NCBI GenBank assembly: GCA_947593925.1
Contig: CANQDU010000003.1
Location: forward strand, 124,001-188,000
Reading direction: 5' to 3'
Length of the DNA stretch: 64,000 nt
Source: an uncultured Clostridia bacterium
GTDB lineage: Bacteria; Bacillota; Clostridia; Oscillospirales; JAAYOS01
The notes beneath the pieces were generated by a model. It made no database searches. It had not been told where the DNA came from and saw only the letters and a program-made list of their open reading frames with translations. Shown one piece after another: positions 25,687 through 33,960 of the stretch (position 1 is the first letter of the stretch; each line of letters opens with the position of its first letter). The translations under genes were made by a program, and so were the position numbers.

Positions 25687-27612
25687 CTACTTTACCGCAT
25701 CCCGGTACATAAACGTCACTATCTGCGCGCGGGTGCAGTAGGCGTCGGGGACGAAATCGCCGGTTATCGCCCCGTCCGTCAAGCCGTTCTCGAACGCCCA
25801 CGCGACGGCGTTGCCGTAATATGCGTCCGAATAGCTCGCGCCGCTGATGGACGGCTCGCCCTTTGCGCGGTAAAGGAAGGTAAGTATCTGACACTGTCTG
25901 CAAAGACCGTCGGGGTCGAACAACGTGGGGGTCGTTCCGTTCGTTATGCCGCGCTCCACGGCCCACAGCACCGCGTCATGGTAGTAAGTCCCTTCCTTCA
26001 CGTCGGTAAATGGGTTGTTCGAGGAGGACGGCTTCGGCGAGCCCGCGGCTCTCCACAGGAACGTGACCGCCTGCGCGCGCGTGCAGGTGCCCGCCGGGTC
26101 GAACGTATTGGGGGTCACGCCGTTTGTGACGCCGCCGCGCAGCGCCCAGACGACCGGCGTGAAGAAATAGTCCTTTTCAGTGACGTCCGTCATCTGATTA
26201 TCCGTCCATGCGGGGAAATCCTTCTCGCTCCCGTCGATGCGCACCGCCGGGAAGAGAGCGTTGACCCGAAGCTCCTCGGAGCCTCCGGCAGCGTTTGTCA
26301 CCCACTGGACGGCGCCATCCGCGTATACTGGATCCTCGTCCCTGTTCAGGCGCACGTCTCCGATGCTCGTCGCCGGCTGACGGACCGAACCGTCTCCGTT
26401 CAGGAGCATGTACCACGTGGAGTCGTACACGCCGTTCAGGTTCAGCTCATAGAGGACCGCGACGGTGTTTTTGTCTATAGAGACCGCCTGCACCTCCGCC
26501 ACGGTTTTGCCGGAAGCGCCGAAGTCCGTGAGCCACGAAACGCCGTAATCGGTGACGCTTTTATCGCCATTCTGACCCGACTTGCCGCTGCGAACGCCGG
26601 AGGTGACGTAGGCGCCGGGGTCGGACGCCTTTCCCATCGGGTCGAACACCTGCACGAACAGGTCATACGGCTCCGACTGTGCCTTTTCGTCGAGCGACCG
26701 CACGGAAGCCGCGACGAGCATCGCGCCGGACGACGTCTCGAGTATGTTTCCGAGGCGGGAGCGGGTGGTGTTCAGACGGATCATATCGTAGTCGTCCCAC
26801 GTCCCCTCCTCGACCCAGAAGCGGAAGGTCTCCATCTCGTTGAGTGTCTTCGACGCGTTGGTGACGGCGGCGGCGAAGGCTCTCGGATAGCAGTCGCCCT
26901 GGCTTTCGAGCAGGAAGCCCGTCTCTCCGTAGGGCGAGACACGCTGGTCAAAGGAGTGGGAATTATAGCTGATTATCCCACGGGCGGCCGTCATCGTCGC
27001 AAGGTCCACCACGAACAAAGCGTTCGCCTGGTGGCCGTTGTACATTTCCCGGGCATAGTTCACGACGAGACGGCCGCCGTTTATCGCCACGTCGCAGTTC
27101 CCGTCGCCAAACGGAACCTTGGTGTAATACGATGAGCCGCCGGAGGACATACCCTCGCTGCCGTTTCCGCCGACCGTGGCGAGGAGCTTTCCGTTCGCGT
27201 CGTATTTGCAGACGTAAACGGTGGACTTGGAGGTATCCTCGGCATAGTTGTCATCGCCGAAGACGAGGTAGAGATTTCCGCTGTCGTCACATACCGCGCC
27301 GCCAAATCTTTCGTGGGTCTTCGGGATAGAGACGGTGCTTACGACCTTGCCGTGGTCGGTGCGGATCACCGTGATGCTGTCCTCGCCGTCCGCGGCGCAG
27401 CAGAAGCGTCCCTTCTCGTCCACAAACTGCGATACGTTCGAGACGCCGGCCCAGTTTGCGTACCGGCCGACGGAGCTCACCCGCAGGGTATGCCCGAGCA
27501 GGAAACTCATCACGACGGAAGCCGTCGGGCCGTCCGCCGCGGCAGCGGACACCGGCAGCATGCCGGCAAGCATGACAGCCGCCAGCAGCAGAACAAACAG
27601 ACGTTTTTTCAT
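25687..27612 (-). CDS. Secreted propeller-like protein with three C-terminal SLH domains
   Basis: A 641-residue surface protein. Start 27612 was chosen because GGGGAGG lies eight bases upstream and a signal peptide (MKKRLFVLLLAAVMLAGMLPVSAAAA) follows. Residues about 30-450 contain repeated blade-like segments (DSITVIRTDHGKVVSTVSIP, SGNLYLVFGDDN, ANALFVVDL, GAMLVAASVRS) suggesting a beta-propeller. Three SLH domains follow at about 466-526, 529-584 and 587-641, with the CTRAQ variant seen in gut clostridia. The anchor is at the opposite end from the neighbouring SLH protein. No catalytic motif is apparent; ligand unknown. Confidence 0.82.
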   Translation of the reverse strand: MKKRLFVLLLAAVMLAGMLPVSAAAADGPTASVVMSFLLGHTLRVSSVGRYANWAGVSNVSQFVDEKGRFCCAADGEDSITVIRTDHGKVVSTVSIPKTHERFGGAVCDDSGNLYLVFGDDNYAEDTSKSTVYVCKYDANGKLLATVGGNGSEGMSSGGSSYYTKVPFGDGNCDVAINGGRLVVNYAREMYNGHQANALFVVDLATMTAARGIISYNSHSFDQRVSPYGETGFLLESQGDCYPRAFAAAVTNASKTLNEMETFRFWVEEGTWDDYDMIRLNTTRSRLGNILETSSGAMLVAASVRSLDEKAQSEPYDLFVQVFDPMGKASDPGAYVTSGVRSGKSGQNGDKSVTDYGVSWLTDFGASGKTVAEVQAVSIDKNTVAVLYELNLNGVYDSTWYMLLNGDGSVRQPATSIGDVRLNRDEDPVYADGAVQWVTNAAGGSEELRVNALFPAVRIDGSEKDFPAWTDNQMTDVTEKDYFFTPVVWALRGGVTNGVTPNTFDPAGTCTRAQAVTFLWRAAGSPKPSSSNNPFTDVKEGTYYHDAVLWAVERGITNGTTPTLFDPDGLCRQCQILTFLYRAKGEPSISGASYSDAYYGNAVAWAFENGLTDGAITGDFVPDAYCTRAQIVTFMYRDAVK

Positions 27613-27673
27613 ATACCATTCCTCCCCGTAAGTTTTCCTTCCCGGCAAAAGCATATTTGCCACGCTTGTAATG

Positions 27674-27708
27674 TATTATAGCATATCGCGGAACGATATG
27701 CTATAATA
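27674..27708. promoter_or_regulatory. Perfect 15-bp palindrome containing TATAAT on both strands
   Basis: Arms TATTATAGCATATCG (27674-27688) and its exact complement (27694-27708) around a 5-base loop, 62 bases upstream of the propeller-SLH start. Each arm reads as a -10 box (TATAAT), in opposite directions. It could be an operator over facing promoters or a hairpin in the leader. The AT content argues against a terminator. Confidence 0.5.
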
Positions 27709-27972
27709 AATGATAAAATTGCCGGGAATATTCTCTCGGGTGGTTTCCGGGGAGAACATCAAACTTTCCCACTCAATTCGACAACATCGAACAGTTCCCG
27801 CGTAGCAGAAATAAAAATTCGGTCCTACGCTCCAACTATAAGCGTAATGCAGAAGCTATCCCGAGAAAACGAAACTTTCGGTTCTAATGGAAAGTTTGAG
27901 CGGGGACATCTGTACTAAGCTACGCACGGGTGTCCCGCGTCGCAGAGACTTTCCGATTAAGGAAAGAGGGGT

Positions 27973-28319
27973 ACAAAGGGGAGAAAACCGTTGGTTTTCT
28001 CCCCTTTGTGTGCTTTTTGGTTACTTTTTGCACAAGCAAAAATGTAACGAGTGCGTGCTCGAACCTTTTCCGCATAGATACATTCTACAGCACGCACCAG
28101 CATTGTCCGCTTCGCGGACAATGCCCAACATTTTCTTTACGAAACAGCGCGGGGCTGCAAAGCCCCACATGGGGGTGCGGGGGCAGCGCCCCCGCAAGGT
28201 GTCGGTAGAGCTCCGCTCTACCAGGGACGCGGGGCTCGCCCCGCAGATGCCTGCGGGGTCTGCCCCGCTAGCGGAGTGTGGCGGCATGCCCCACATCTGC
28301 CGGTGAGGCTCCGCCTCAC
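27973..28319 (+). repeat. Multi-hairpin interspersed repeat, family B, copy 1
   Basis: Begins with a perfect 17-bp hairpin (27973-27989 with 27993-28009), then GCTTTTTGG-TACTTTTTGC with its partner arm (28019-28048), then several GC-rich hairpins separated by conserved words (GGGTGCGGGG, AAGGTGTCGG, ACGCGGG, CCCCGCTAG). Copy 2 is at 58671-58930. Both abut the 3' end of a minus-strand gene. No coding sequence was seen here or in 27709-27972. Confidence 0.8.
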
Positions 28320-28696
28320 AACACGAATTTCCTGCGGAAGTGCATGAAGATCGTCGCGACCTGCGCGCGGGTCGAGTCTCCGTAGGGGCTGAGCGTCGCG
28401 GCGTCCGTGCCCTCGACGACGCCCTCGCCAACAGCCCATTTCACGGCGGGAAGCGCCCAGCCGCTCACCGCGCCGGCGTCGGCGTAACCGGCAAGGTCGG
28501 AAAGCTTTGTCACGTCATAACCCTTGTATCCGGCGTAGCGATAAAGTATCGCCGCCATCTGCTCGCGGGTGACGGCGTCATCCGGGCCGAACCTGCCGTT
28601 GCCGTAGCCGAACACGATCGCGGGTGATGGTGTGGTTTTGCCCGTCGATAGTCACGTTCCCGACCCTGTCCGGCAGCATCGCCTCAAAGGCGATCT
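28316..28696 (-). pseudogene. Downstream exon and frameshifted SLH C-terminus of the interrupted surface gene
   Basis: If the intron ending at 28697 is spliced out, the upstream frame continues as KIAFEAMLPDRVGNVTIDG and on through GQNHTIT, typical of beta-helix surface proteins, then hits TGA at 28578-28580. An overlapping frame from 28615 to 28316 encodes the second half of one SLH domain and a full last one (VFGYGNGRFGPDDAVTREQ; GYADAGAVSGWALPAVKWAV). The two parts are out of frame by one base at about 28615-28625, where the start of an SLH domain is missing, so a deletion has joined the beta-helix region to mid-SLH. A GTG at 28615 could start only a fragment. Confidence 0.7.
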
Positions 28697-29529
28697 ATAG
28701 CGATAGGTAAGCGTTTGATGTTATCTCCGGCTTTTCCCCCACTTCACACGGAGCGTGCGATTTTCACCGCACTCCGCGTTCCATCGTGTAAGGCTTTTCT
28801 CTATCTATAACTTCTACCATCTGTTAAGATGTCCAAGAGCAGTACACCTAGGAGGTGTAAGGTTTCTTTTCATACTCGTAATCTCTTGGTAAAAGACCTG
28901 TATGACTTCGATTTGTTTACCTTGCACGACTTGAGGCCATTCCTTCAGTCCCATTACAGGGCCTTCTCCGGTTCGACCTCTGCTTTTCGGCACCGGTTCA
29001 GCAGCTTATTGTTCTTCGCCTGCTTATTCTCTTATTAGAGAACCCGATACCTTTCCTTGTTCCGATAATCCTATCTGTACATATATAGTTTTAGGTTTCC
29101 GCTTTAAGCCGGTTGGCTGGATAGTGCCTGTAACACTATATGGTTTTTCATTCAGGTCATGTTTACTAAACCACACCAACTGCGTTTGCAATTTGGCATT
29201 TCTACCAGACACGTCTCTCGACCCGTACCTTCGCGGATTCGTCAGTCCTTTTTGGGGACATTCTAACCATGACTATTTTATAGACCCCCGGCATATAGGT
29301 GGCACATCCCGCCTCCGGGACGCTTTCGTGTTGCGTGGGCACGGCCACTCTCTGCCGACTTCGCCGAGCTTCTGACGGTCAGCGTTTCCGCTTACACCGC
29401 CAGTCGGAGTCTCAGGGGGAGCGTTTCAGGGCGTTACTCCTTTCATTCCACTCCTCGGATTATCAGTTCGTTGAGCTGTGCTCAGCGCCGCTTTTTCGTC
29501 TTAGAGACTTGTAGCGGAACAAGTCGCAC
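28697..29529 (-). mobile_element. Compact group II intron without reverse transcriptase gene
   Basis: On the minus strand the element begins GTGCG (29529-29525), the group II 5' consensus, and ends CTAT, fitting the AY 3' end. A domain V hairpin is recognisable at 28780-28745: an 8-bp lower stem, a 2-base CG bulge and an upper stem with a GAAA-type loop, carrying a CGC triad. A domain VI-like stem follows. The whole element is 833 bases and contains no reverse transcriptase, only a 62-codon open frame with no recognised homology. Splicing at these borders keeps the host reading frame across the junction. It interrupts a surface-protein gene. Confidence 0.8.
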
Positions 29530-31861
29530 TGATATCCTCCTCCAGGTAGATGGTGTCGCCGTCCCGCACGTTGTGGAGAGCCAGCGAGAGACGGCTGTAG
29601 CGGGTGCCATCTGCCATTGACTCGCCCTCGTGGGCGACGATGAAAGGCCCTTCGCCTGTTGTCACCTCACCGTAATCCGTAAACCGGGTCATCGCGGGGA
29701 GAGTAACGGTAGGAGCGCTTGCCGAAGTAGTCTGTTTACCATCAAGATCATTGTACGTCACCTCATAGGCGGTGAACAGGAAGTTCTCATAGCCATCGTC
29801 AGGGATCTTTGTGACCACGATGTACACATCAGCCTTCTTCATCTGGCCTATTTTACCGCGCAGGTATGCCTTATCGCCCGAGCCGACCAGCTTGAGGGGA
29901 TATGGTACTCCCCGCCGATCAGGTCGATAGAAGTTATAAGTAGTTTTGCCGCTGCTGTCCGTTGCGACAACGATCTTGTACTCTCCGTCAGTAGTCTCGT
30001 AGGTGCCGTCTTTCGTGAACGGCTCTCCTTCGCTTTCGCCACTGCCTTTTTCTGCGGGGGCGTAGGATTTGTCCACGGCGAAGCTCGTCTGGCTGGTCGA
30101 GCCGCCTTTATACCCCTTTGCACTTTTACTGCTCTTAAAGACGTGTGCGGTATCCGGCGTTCCATTTTCTTCAGCCGTATCGTTCCATGTGAAATCGGCT
30201 CTCTGGGTGCCGTCGGTATAATAGTCTTTGGTGCTGCTGGTGCTGACTTTCCCGGTGGTATATCCGTTTAACCATACGCTGATCGTCCCGGGGACGGGCG
30301 TCGTCTCGTCAGGGTTCACCTTGCCGTCCCCGTTCGCGTCATGTATGGCGTCGAAGGCCACGTCCGCGGGCAGGGGTTCCGTAACGGAAGTGAGGTCGCC
30401 CCAGAAGATCTGGCCCTCCTCGGTGACGGTGATCATATAATCCAAATCGGGGTCGTCTATATAGTAGGTACCCGCATACTTCGCGAAATATTCCTTTGCC
30501 GCAGCCTTGTTCGCTTCGCTGTAGGCTCGGTCGTTAACATAGTTCTTGGTAATAAGGGTCTTGTTGTAATTTGGCTGGCTGCTTTTGGACACCACTTCCC
30601 AAGGGGTCCCATCCGTTTTAGCGTCGGCATATATGTACGTATTACTCGGCGTGAAATAGGAAGAACCGTTGTCAAAACCGTTGTCGACTCTTACGAATGT
30701 AAATGTTGTCTCCGCGCACTGCATGATGTTGGCAAGGGTATCATTCGTCTGCGCGGTGCGCCATTGGGGGATGACGACTTTGATGTCGGTCACGGCTGTG
30801 ATCGTGCCGAAAGTTAACTTGTCTTTCTTCTTGTCCATCGTCAGATCCATGGCGACGTCCGAGATAGTATGCTCGTTATTCTGGGAATCGGTGGCGTGGA
30901 CCGTGACCTTGCCGTTTTCATCTATCACGATCCACCACTTCCCCTCCGCCTCGGTGGGCTGGTACGTGCCGGCAATGTCGAGGCTCTTGAGGAATTCTTC
31001 GCCGAGTTTCCTGTCCTCGTCGGAATAGAATGTGCCGGTCAAATACTTGCACTCGACCGTTCCATCGTCGTTTTTGCGGTATATCGCGATAGGATCATTC
31101 AAGTTGAACTGGTGGTCGTCCATGGGATTTTTGACCTTGCCGTTCCATGTCAGCTTGACGATCGCCTCCTGTGTGCAGGCCTCATCGGCGAACCAACCAT
31201 TTACGGGGACTGTGACGGTAGAGAGGTATCTGCCTTTATTGCCGTATTCGCCTTTTGAACTCTCTGGGTCCGTATAATCTTTGTCAAACACGAATACGGG
31301 GGCGGGATTTGTCACCTTGTACTCCTCGCCGCCGAACGTGACGAAGAAATTACCGTCATTGTCTACCCTGATTTTCCACCCGGAGCCGTCGTTGAGGGTG
31401 TACGTGCCCTTCACATACTGGGTCATGTACTTCTGGGCCTCGTCGATATATTTCTCCAGGTAGTATGCGGTCGTTGCGCTGTAAGCGCGGGAAACTTCTT
31501 CGCTCTCCGGCTTATAGCAGGTGACGGCGGTTGTGACGGTAAACTGCTCTTCTGCCGCGCTCCAGCTCATTTCGACCGTTGCCCGGTCGGTCTCCACGGG
31601 CTTTTGCTTTGCCGCGCCGAACCAATTCGGCGCGGAGAAGACAACAGAGGTCACGGTCGCGTCAGCAGGCTTTGTAAGCCATGTTTTATCTAAGTTGTAA
31701 TAAAGAGGGGTGTAGTCATTTTCTCCGATGTGAAGCACGACAGCCCCGTCCGAATTGATCGTGATCGTTTCCTTTGTGTCGTCGTTTACAATATATGTAT
31801 TGGCATATGCTTGCAGCTTTCCCTGCGCAAATTCTGCACGCTTACTGCTTTCAAAATGCAT
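29501..31861 (-). CDS. Repeat-containing surface protein, upstream exon of an intron-interrupted gene
   Basis: The open frame runs 786 codons but its last nine (29501-29529) lie in the intron; the genuine exon ends at 29530 after GDTIYLEEDI. The protein contains five diverged tandem units, each starting with a GTY-type motif (near residues 20, 151, 296, 462, 617) followed by I-x-V-x-x-DG and a WF/VxLTW stretch. The end (DGDTIYLEED) resembles the entry to a beta-helix domain. No signal peptide and no ribosome site are evident at the only ATG, so the 5' end may be missing or the gene decayed. The family was not recognised. Confidence 0.55.
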   Translation of the reverse strand: MHFESSKRAEFAQGKLQAYANTYIVNDDTKETITINSDGAVVLHIGENDYTPLYYNLDKTWLTKPADATVTSVVFSAPNWFGAAKQKPVETDRATVEMSWSAAEEQFTVTTAVTCYKPESEEVSRAYSATTAYYLEKYIDEAQKYMTQYVKGTYTLNDGSGWKIRVDNDGNFFVTFGGEEYKVTNPAPVFVFDKDYTDPESSKGEYGNKGRYLSTVTVPVNGWFADEACTQEAIVKLTWNGKVKNPMDDHQFNLNDPIAIYRKNDDGTVECKYLTGTFYSDEDRKLGEEFLKSLDIAGTYQPTEAEGKWWIVIDENGKVTVHATDSQNNEHTISDVAMDLTMDKKKDKLTFGTITAVTDIKVVIPQWRTAQTNDTLANIMQCAETTFTFVRVDNGFDNGSSYFTPSNTYIYADAKTDGTPWEVVSKSSQPNYNKTLITKNYVNDRAYSEANKAAAKEYFAKYAGTYYIDDPDLDYMITVTEEGQIFWGDLTSVTEPLPADVAFDAIHDANGDGKVNPDETTPVPGTISVWLNGYTTGKVSTSSTKDYYTDGTQRADFTWNDTAEENGTPDTAHVFKSSKSAKGYKGGSTSQTSFAVDKSYAPAEKGSGESEGEPFTKDGTYETTDGEYKIVVATDSSGKTTYNFYRPDRRGVPYPLKLVGSGDKAYLRGKIGQMKKADVYIVVTKIPDDGYENFLFTAYEVTYNDLDGKQTTSASAPTVTLPAMTRFTDYGEVTTGEGPFIVAHEGESMADGTRYSRLSLALHNVRDGDTIYLEEDISATCSATSL

Positions 31862-32240
31862 AGGGGGTATAAATGTCTGTACTTTTTCACAGAAATAGGA
31901 AAGTCCTGCTTACAGTAAAAAATGCTCAAATTATTTGTGCATCAAGTATTGAAAGCCTTTTGGTGGCGTGCTATAATATAGTCAATTTTCAGCATATCTC
32001 CATTTGCGGGAAAGTACACCTTTTTGCAAGCCGTCCTATACGAAGGCATGTTTTTTTGCTCAGCTTGTACGCAATCGCAGGCCGAGCTTTTTCATATGCA
32101 AAATTTTGCGCGAAAAAGCAGTATTTTCACGGCATATTAGACGCTTCCCCGCAAAAAATATGCTCGAACGGTCCGCACGACACTTTCAAAGCGTTAGCTA
32201 TTCCGCGAACCGTCGAACACACGAAAGGGGAGAAAAAGAT
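31862..32240. other. AT-richer intergenic region upstream of the SASP gene
   Basis: 379 bases with no convincing gene. It contains a consensus sigma-A promoter (listed separately). A CATATTA sequence near 32133 resembles a forespore sigma-G -10 box, but no matching -35 was found. Confidence 0.4.
31949..31977 (+). promoter_or_regulatory. Sigma-A-type promoter
   Basis: TTGAAA, exactly 17 bases, TATAAT. It reads toward the SASP gene 264 bases downstream, a long leader; it may instead serve an unrecognised small RNA. Confidence 0.6.
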
Positions 32241-32501
32241 ATGGCTCGCAGCAACAATCAGATCATGGTTTCCGAGGCCCGCGAGGCTATGAACCGCTTC
32301 AAGATGGAGGCCGCGAACGAGATGGGCGTCAACCTCAAGGACGGCTACAACGGCGACATCACCGCCCGCCAGGCCGGCTCCATCGGCGGCCAGATGGTCA
32401 AGAACGTGACGCCCATGCGAAGCACGAGTTTCAGGAGGAGAGATCGCACTGCGGCGGGGCATTCGGTGGTTGTGAAATACATAGCATTTCTTACGGTATA
32501 G
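32241..32501 (+). CDS. Alpha/beta-type small acid-soluble spore protein with aberrant C-terminus
   Basis: Residues 1-54 are a clear SASP: MARSNNQIMVSEAREAMNRF, KMEAANEMGVNL, then GDITARQAGSIGGQMVK. These proteins coat spore DNA, are cut by the Gpr protease at germination, and imply an endospore former. AAAGGGGAG precedes the ATG. After GGQMVK the usual amphipathic R/K-M-I/V-E helix is replaced by a basic, unrelated 32-residue tail (NVTPMRSTSFRRRD...), giving 86 residues. The base composition also changes at this point, so the normal 3' end has probably been replaced. DNA binding may be impaired. Confidence 0.8.
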   Translation: MARSNNQIMVSEAREAMNRFKMEAANEMGVNLKDGYNGDITARQAGSIGGQMVKNVTPMRSTSFRRRDRTAAGHSVVVKYIAFLTV

Positions 32502-32512
32502 GAGGAAAAGTG

Positions 32513-32758
32513 ATGAAGAATCTCATATATTGCGCGTTTAACATGGATACTGTCTGCGTGGAGCTGCTGTTTTCAGACGGCAGCAGTATCGCCATTGATA
32601 CCGTTGGCGCTGAGAACGAGGTGGCCGATAATCTGTATCAGCGGAGGGAATTGGATTGGTTGGTCTACAATAAGCCGTTGGAGTACGCACAGCTCGTGCT
32701 CGGAGGAGAGTTGGAGAGTTACATACAAAGGACGGCGGAGCATAGATCGGAAAATTGA
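32513..32758 (+). CDS. DUF6061-like small protein
   Basis: An 81-residue acidic protein: FNMDTVCVELLFSDGSSIAI, then GAENEVADNLYQRRELDWL. This matches my memory of DUF6061, small proteins found in mobile or accessory regions of gut clostridia with no known role. GGAGG lies seven bases before ATG 32513, which is preferred over the adjacent in-frame GTG. It sits between the altered SASP and the AraC gene at the edge of a segment with different codon use. Confidence 0.65.
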   Translation: MKNLIYCAFNMDTVCVELLFSDGSSIAIDTVGAENEVADNLYQRRELDWLVYNKPLEYAQLVLGGELESYIQRTAEHRSEN

Positions 32759-32910
32759 TAGAGTGCGGAAATGCAGAACGCGATACGCTGCCTCGTCTCT
32801 AAGAAAATCCTCAACGGCTGCGCGGATAACACCGAACCCGATAATCAAGCATGAGATAGCAGCGGCAGCGGCACGGGTACTCAAGAACAAGATGAGCTGC
32901 AATGAGCCGA

Positions 32911-33813
32911 CTAACACGCATACCTGTCTTGCTCCCCTTCCCCGCCGCTCTGCGGCTTGGAGGCCGTGCGGTACTCCCTGGGCGTCATACGGTACCTGGC
33001 CTTGAACTGCCTGTTGAAGTTGGACAGGTTGTAAAAGCCCACGCTTTGGGCGATGGAGAGGATCTTGCCGTCCGACTCGCACAGCGCCTCCGCCGCGAAT
33101 GTCAGGCGGCGGCCGATCAGGTACGCGGCGAAGCTCGAACCTGTCATCTGCTTGAACCAGCGCATGAAATGGCTGGAGCTGTAACCGCATTCCTGCGCCA
33201 CGGAGGCCACCGTCAGCGGCTCGGCGTATCTCTCCTCGATGAGGGCGACCACCTTTTTCAAACGCTCCGTGTCCGGCGTCTCCACCTCCGGCGGCTGGGG
33301 GTAATGGAGCATAAGCAGGTACAAGAGCCTCATCATCGCCGCCTTCACCCCCAGCTCGTACCCGCGGCGGCGAAAACGGCACAGCGACTCCGCGTCCTGA
33401 AGGCAGGCGCGTATGTCCGTGTACGCCTTGTCCTCCGACCTCAGGTAGATTGGGCCCAGGAGCCGCCCCGCCGTCAGCGGGACCAGGTACTCCTGATCGC
33501 ACACGTCCGTTGGCCCGCCGCCCAGAAGGTCCACGTCAAAGATGATGTTCTCGTATTCCATACTGGAGCCTGGGATCTCAAAGAGCGCGTGGAGCGTTCC
33601 CGGCGGCACGATGAGGATATCCCCCACGGCGGCCGTGCGGCTTTCAAGCCCGTACTGCACCGCGCCCAGGCCCTTTTTGATGTAGACGATCTCCATGCTC
33701 CTGTGCCAGTGGAGCGGGACGGTGGGGAAATCTTTTGGGATGGTGCAAGGATAAATGTTGAAGTGAAACAGCGGGGTGCCGTGCTGTTTTGTCTCCTGGA
33801 CGCCCTCCGGCAT
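32911..33813 (-). CDS. AraC-family transcriptional regulator with cupin sensor domain
   Basis: A 300-residue regulator. The N-terminal half is a cupin-like sugar-sensing domain (PLHWHRSMEIVYIKKG, VGDILIVPPGTLHAL); the C-terminal 100 residues hold the two AraC helix-turn-helix motifs (LTVASVAQECGYSSSHFMRWFK and IAQSVGFYNLSNFNRQFK). ATG 33813 is used because GGAGGG lies seven bases upstream. It is transcribed divergently from the glycogen phosphorylase gene, which it may control. An imperfect palindrome at about 33838-33855 in the shared 147-base gap could be an operator. Codon choice (CTG, ATC) differs from the flanking genome. Confidence 0.88.
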   Translation of the reverse strand: MPEGVQETKQHGTPLFHFNIYPCTIPKDFPTVPLHWHRSMEIVYIKKGLGAVQYGLESRTAAVGDILIVPPGTLHALFEIPGSSMEYENIIFDVDLLGGGPTDVCDQEYLVPLTAGRLLGPIYLRSEDKAYTDIRACLQDAESLCRFRRRGYELGVKAAMMRLLYLLMLHYPQPPEVETPDTERLKKVVALIEERYAEPLTVASVAQECGYSSSHFMRWFKQMTGSSFAAYLIGRRLTFAAEALCESDGKILSIAQSVGFYNLSNFNRQFKARYRMTPREYRTASKPQSGGEGEQDRYAC

Positions 33814-33960
33814 AAATGTTCCCTCCAATGCCCTGTGATGATAGTATAATATCATAATTTGGTGTCATTTCGCAAGAGATACTGTCAAAAAAGCGGTAAT
33901 ATATCTATGTAAGCCGTGTTAGACGCTTACAACTCAAAAAGTCTTTCTGGAGGGACACCA

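Noticed and set aside
29024..29212. A 62-codon frame inside the intron as a reverse transcriptase remnant
   Set aside because: It shows none of the RT or maturase motifs and lies within what should be folded ribozyme sequence.
28829..29375. Small plus-strand frames between 28.8 and 29.4 kb
   Set aside because: They overlap the group II intron on the opposite strand and have no ribosome sites or homology.
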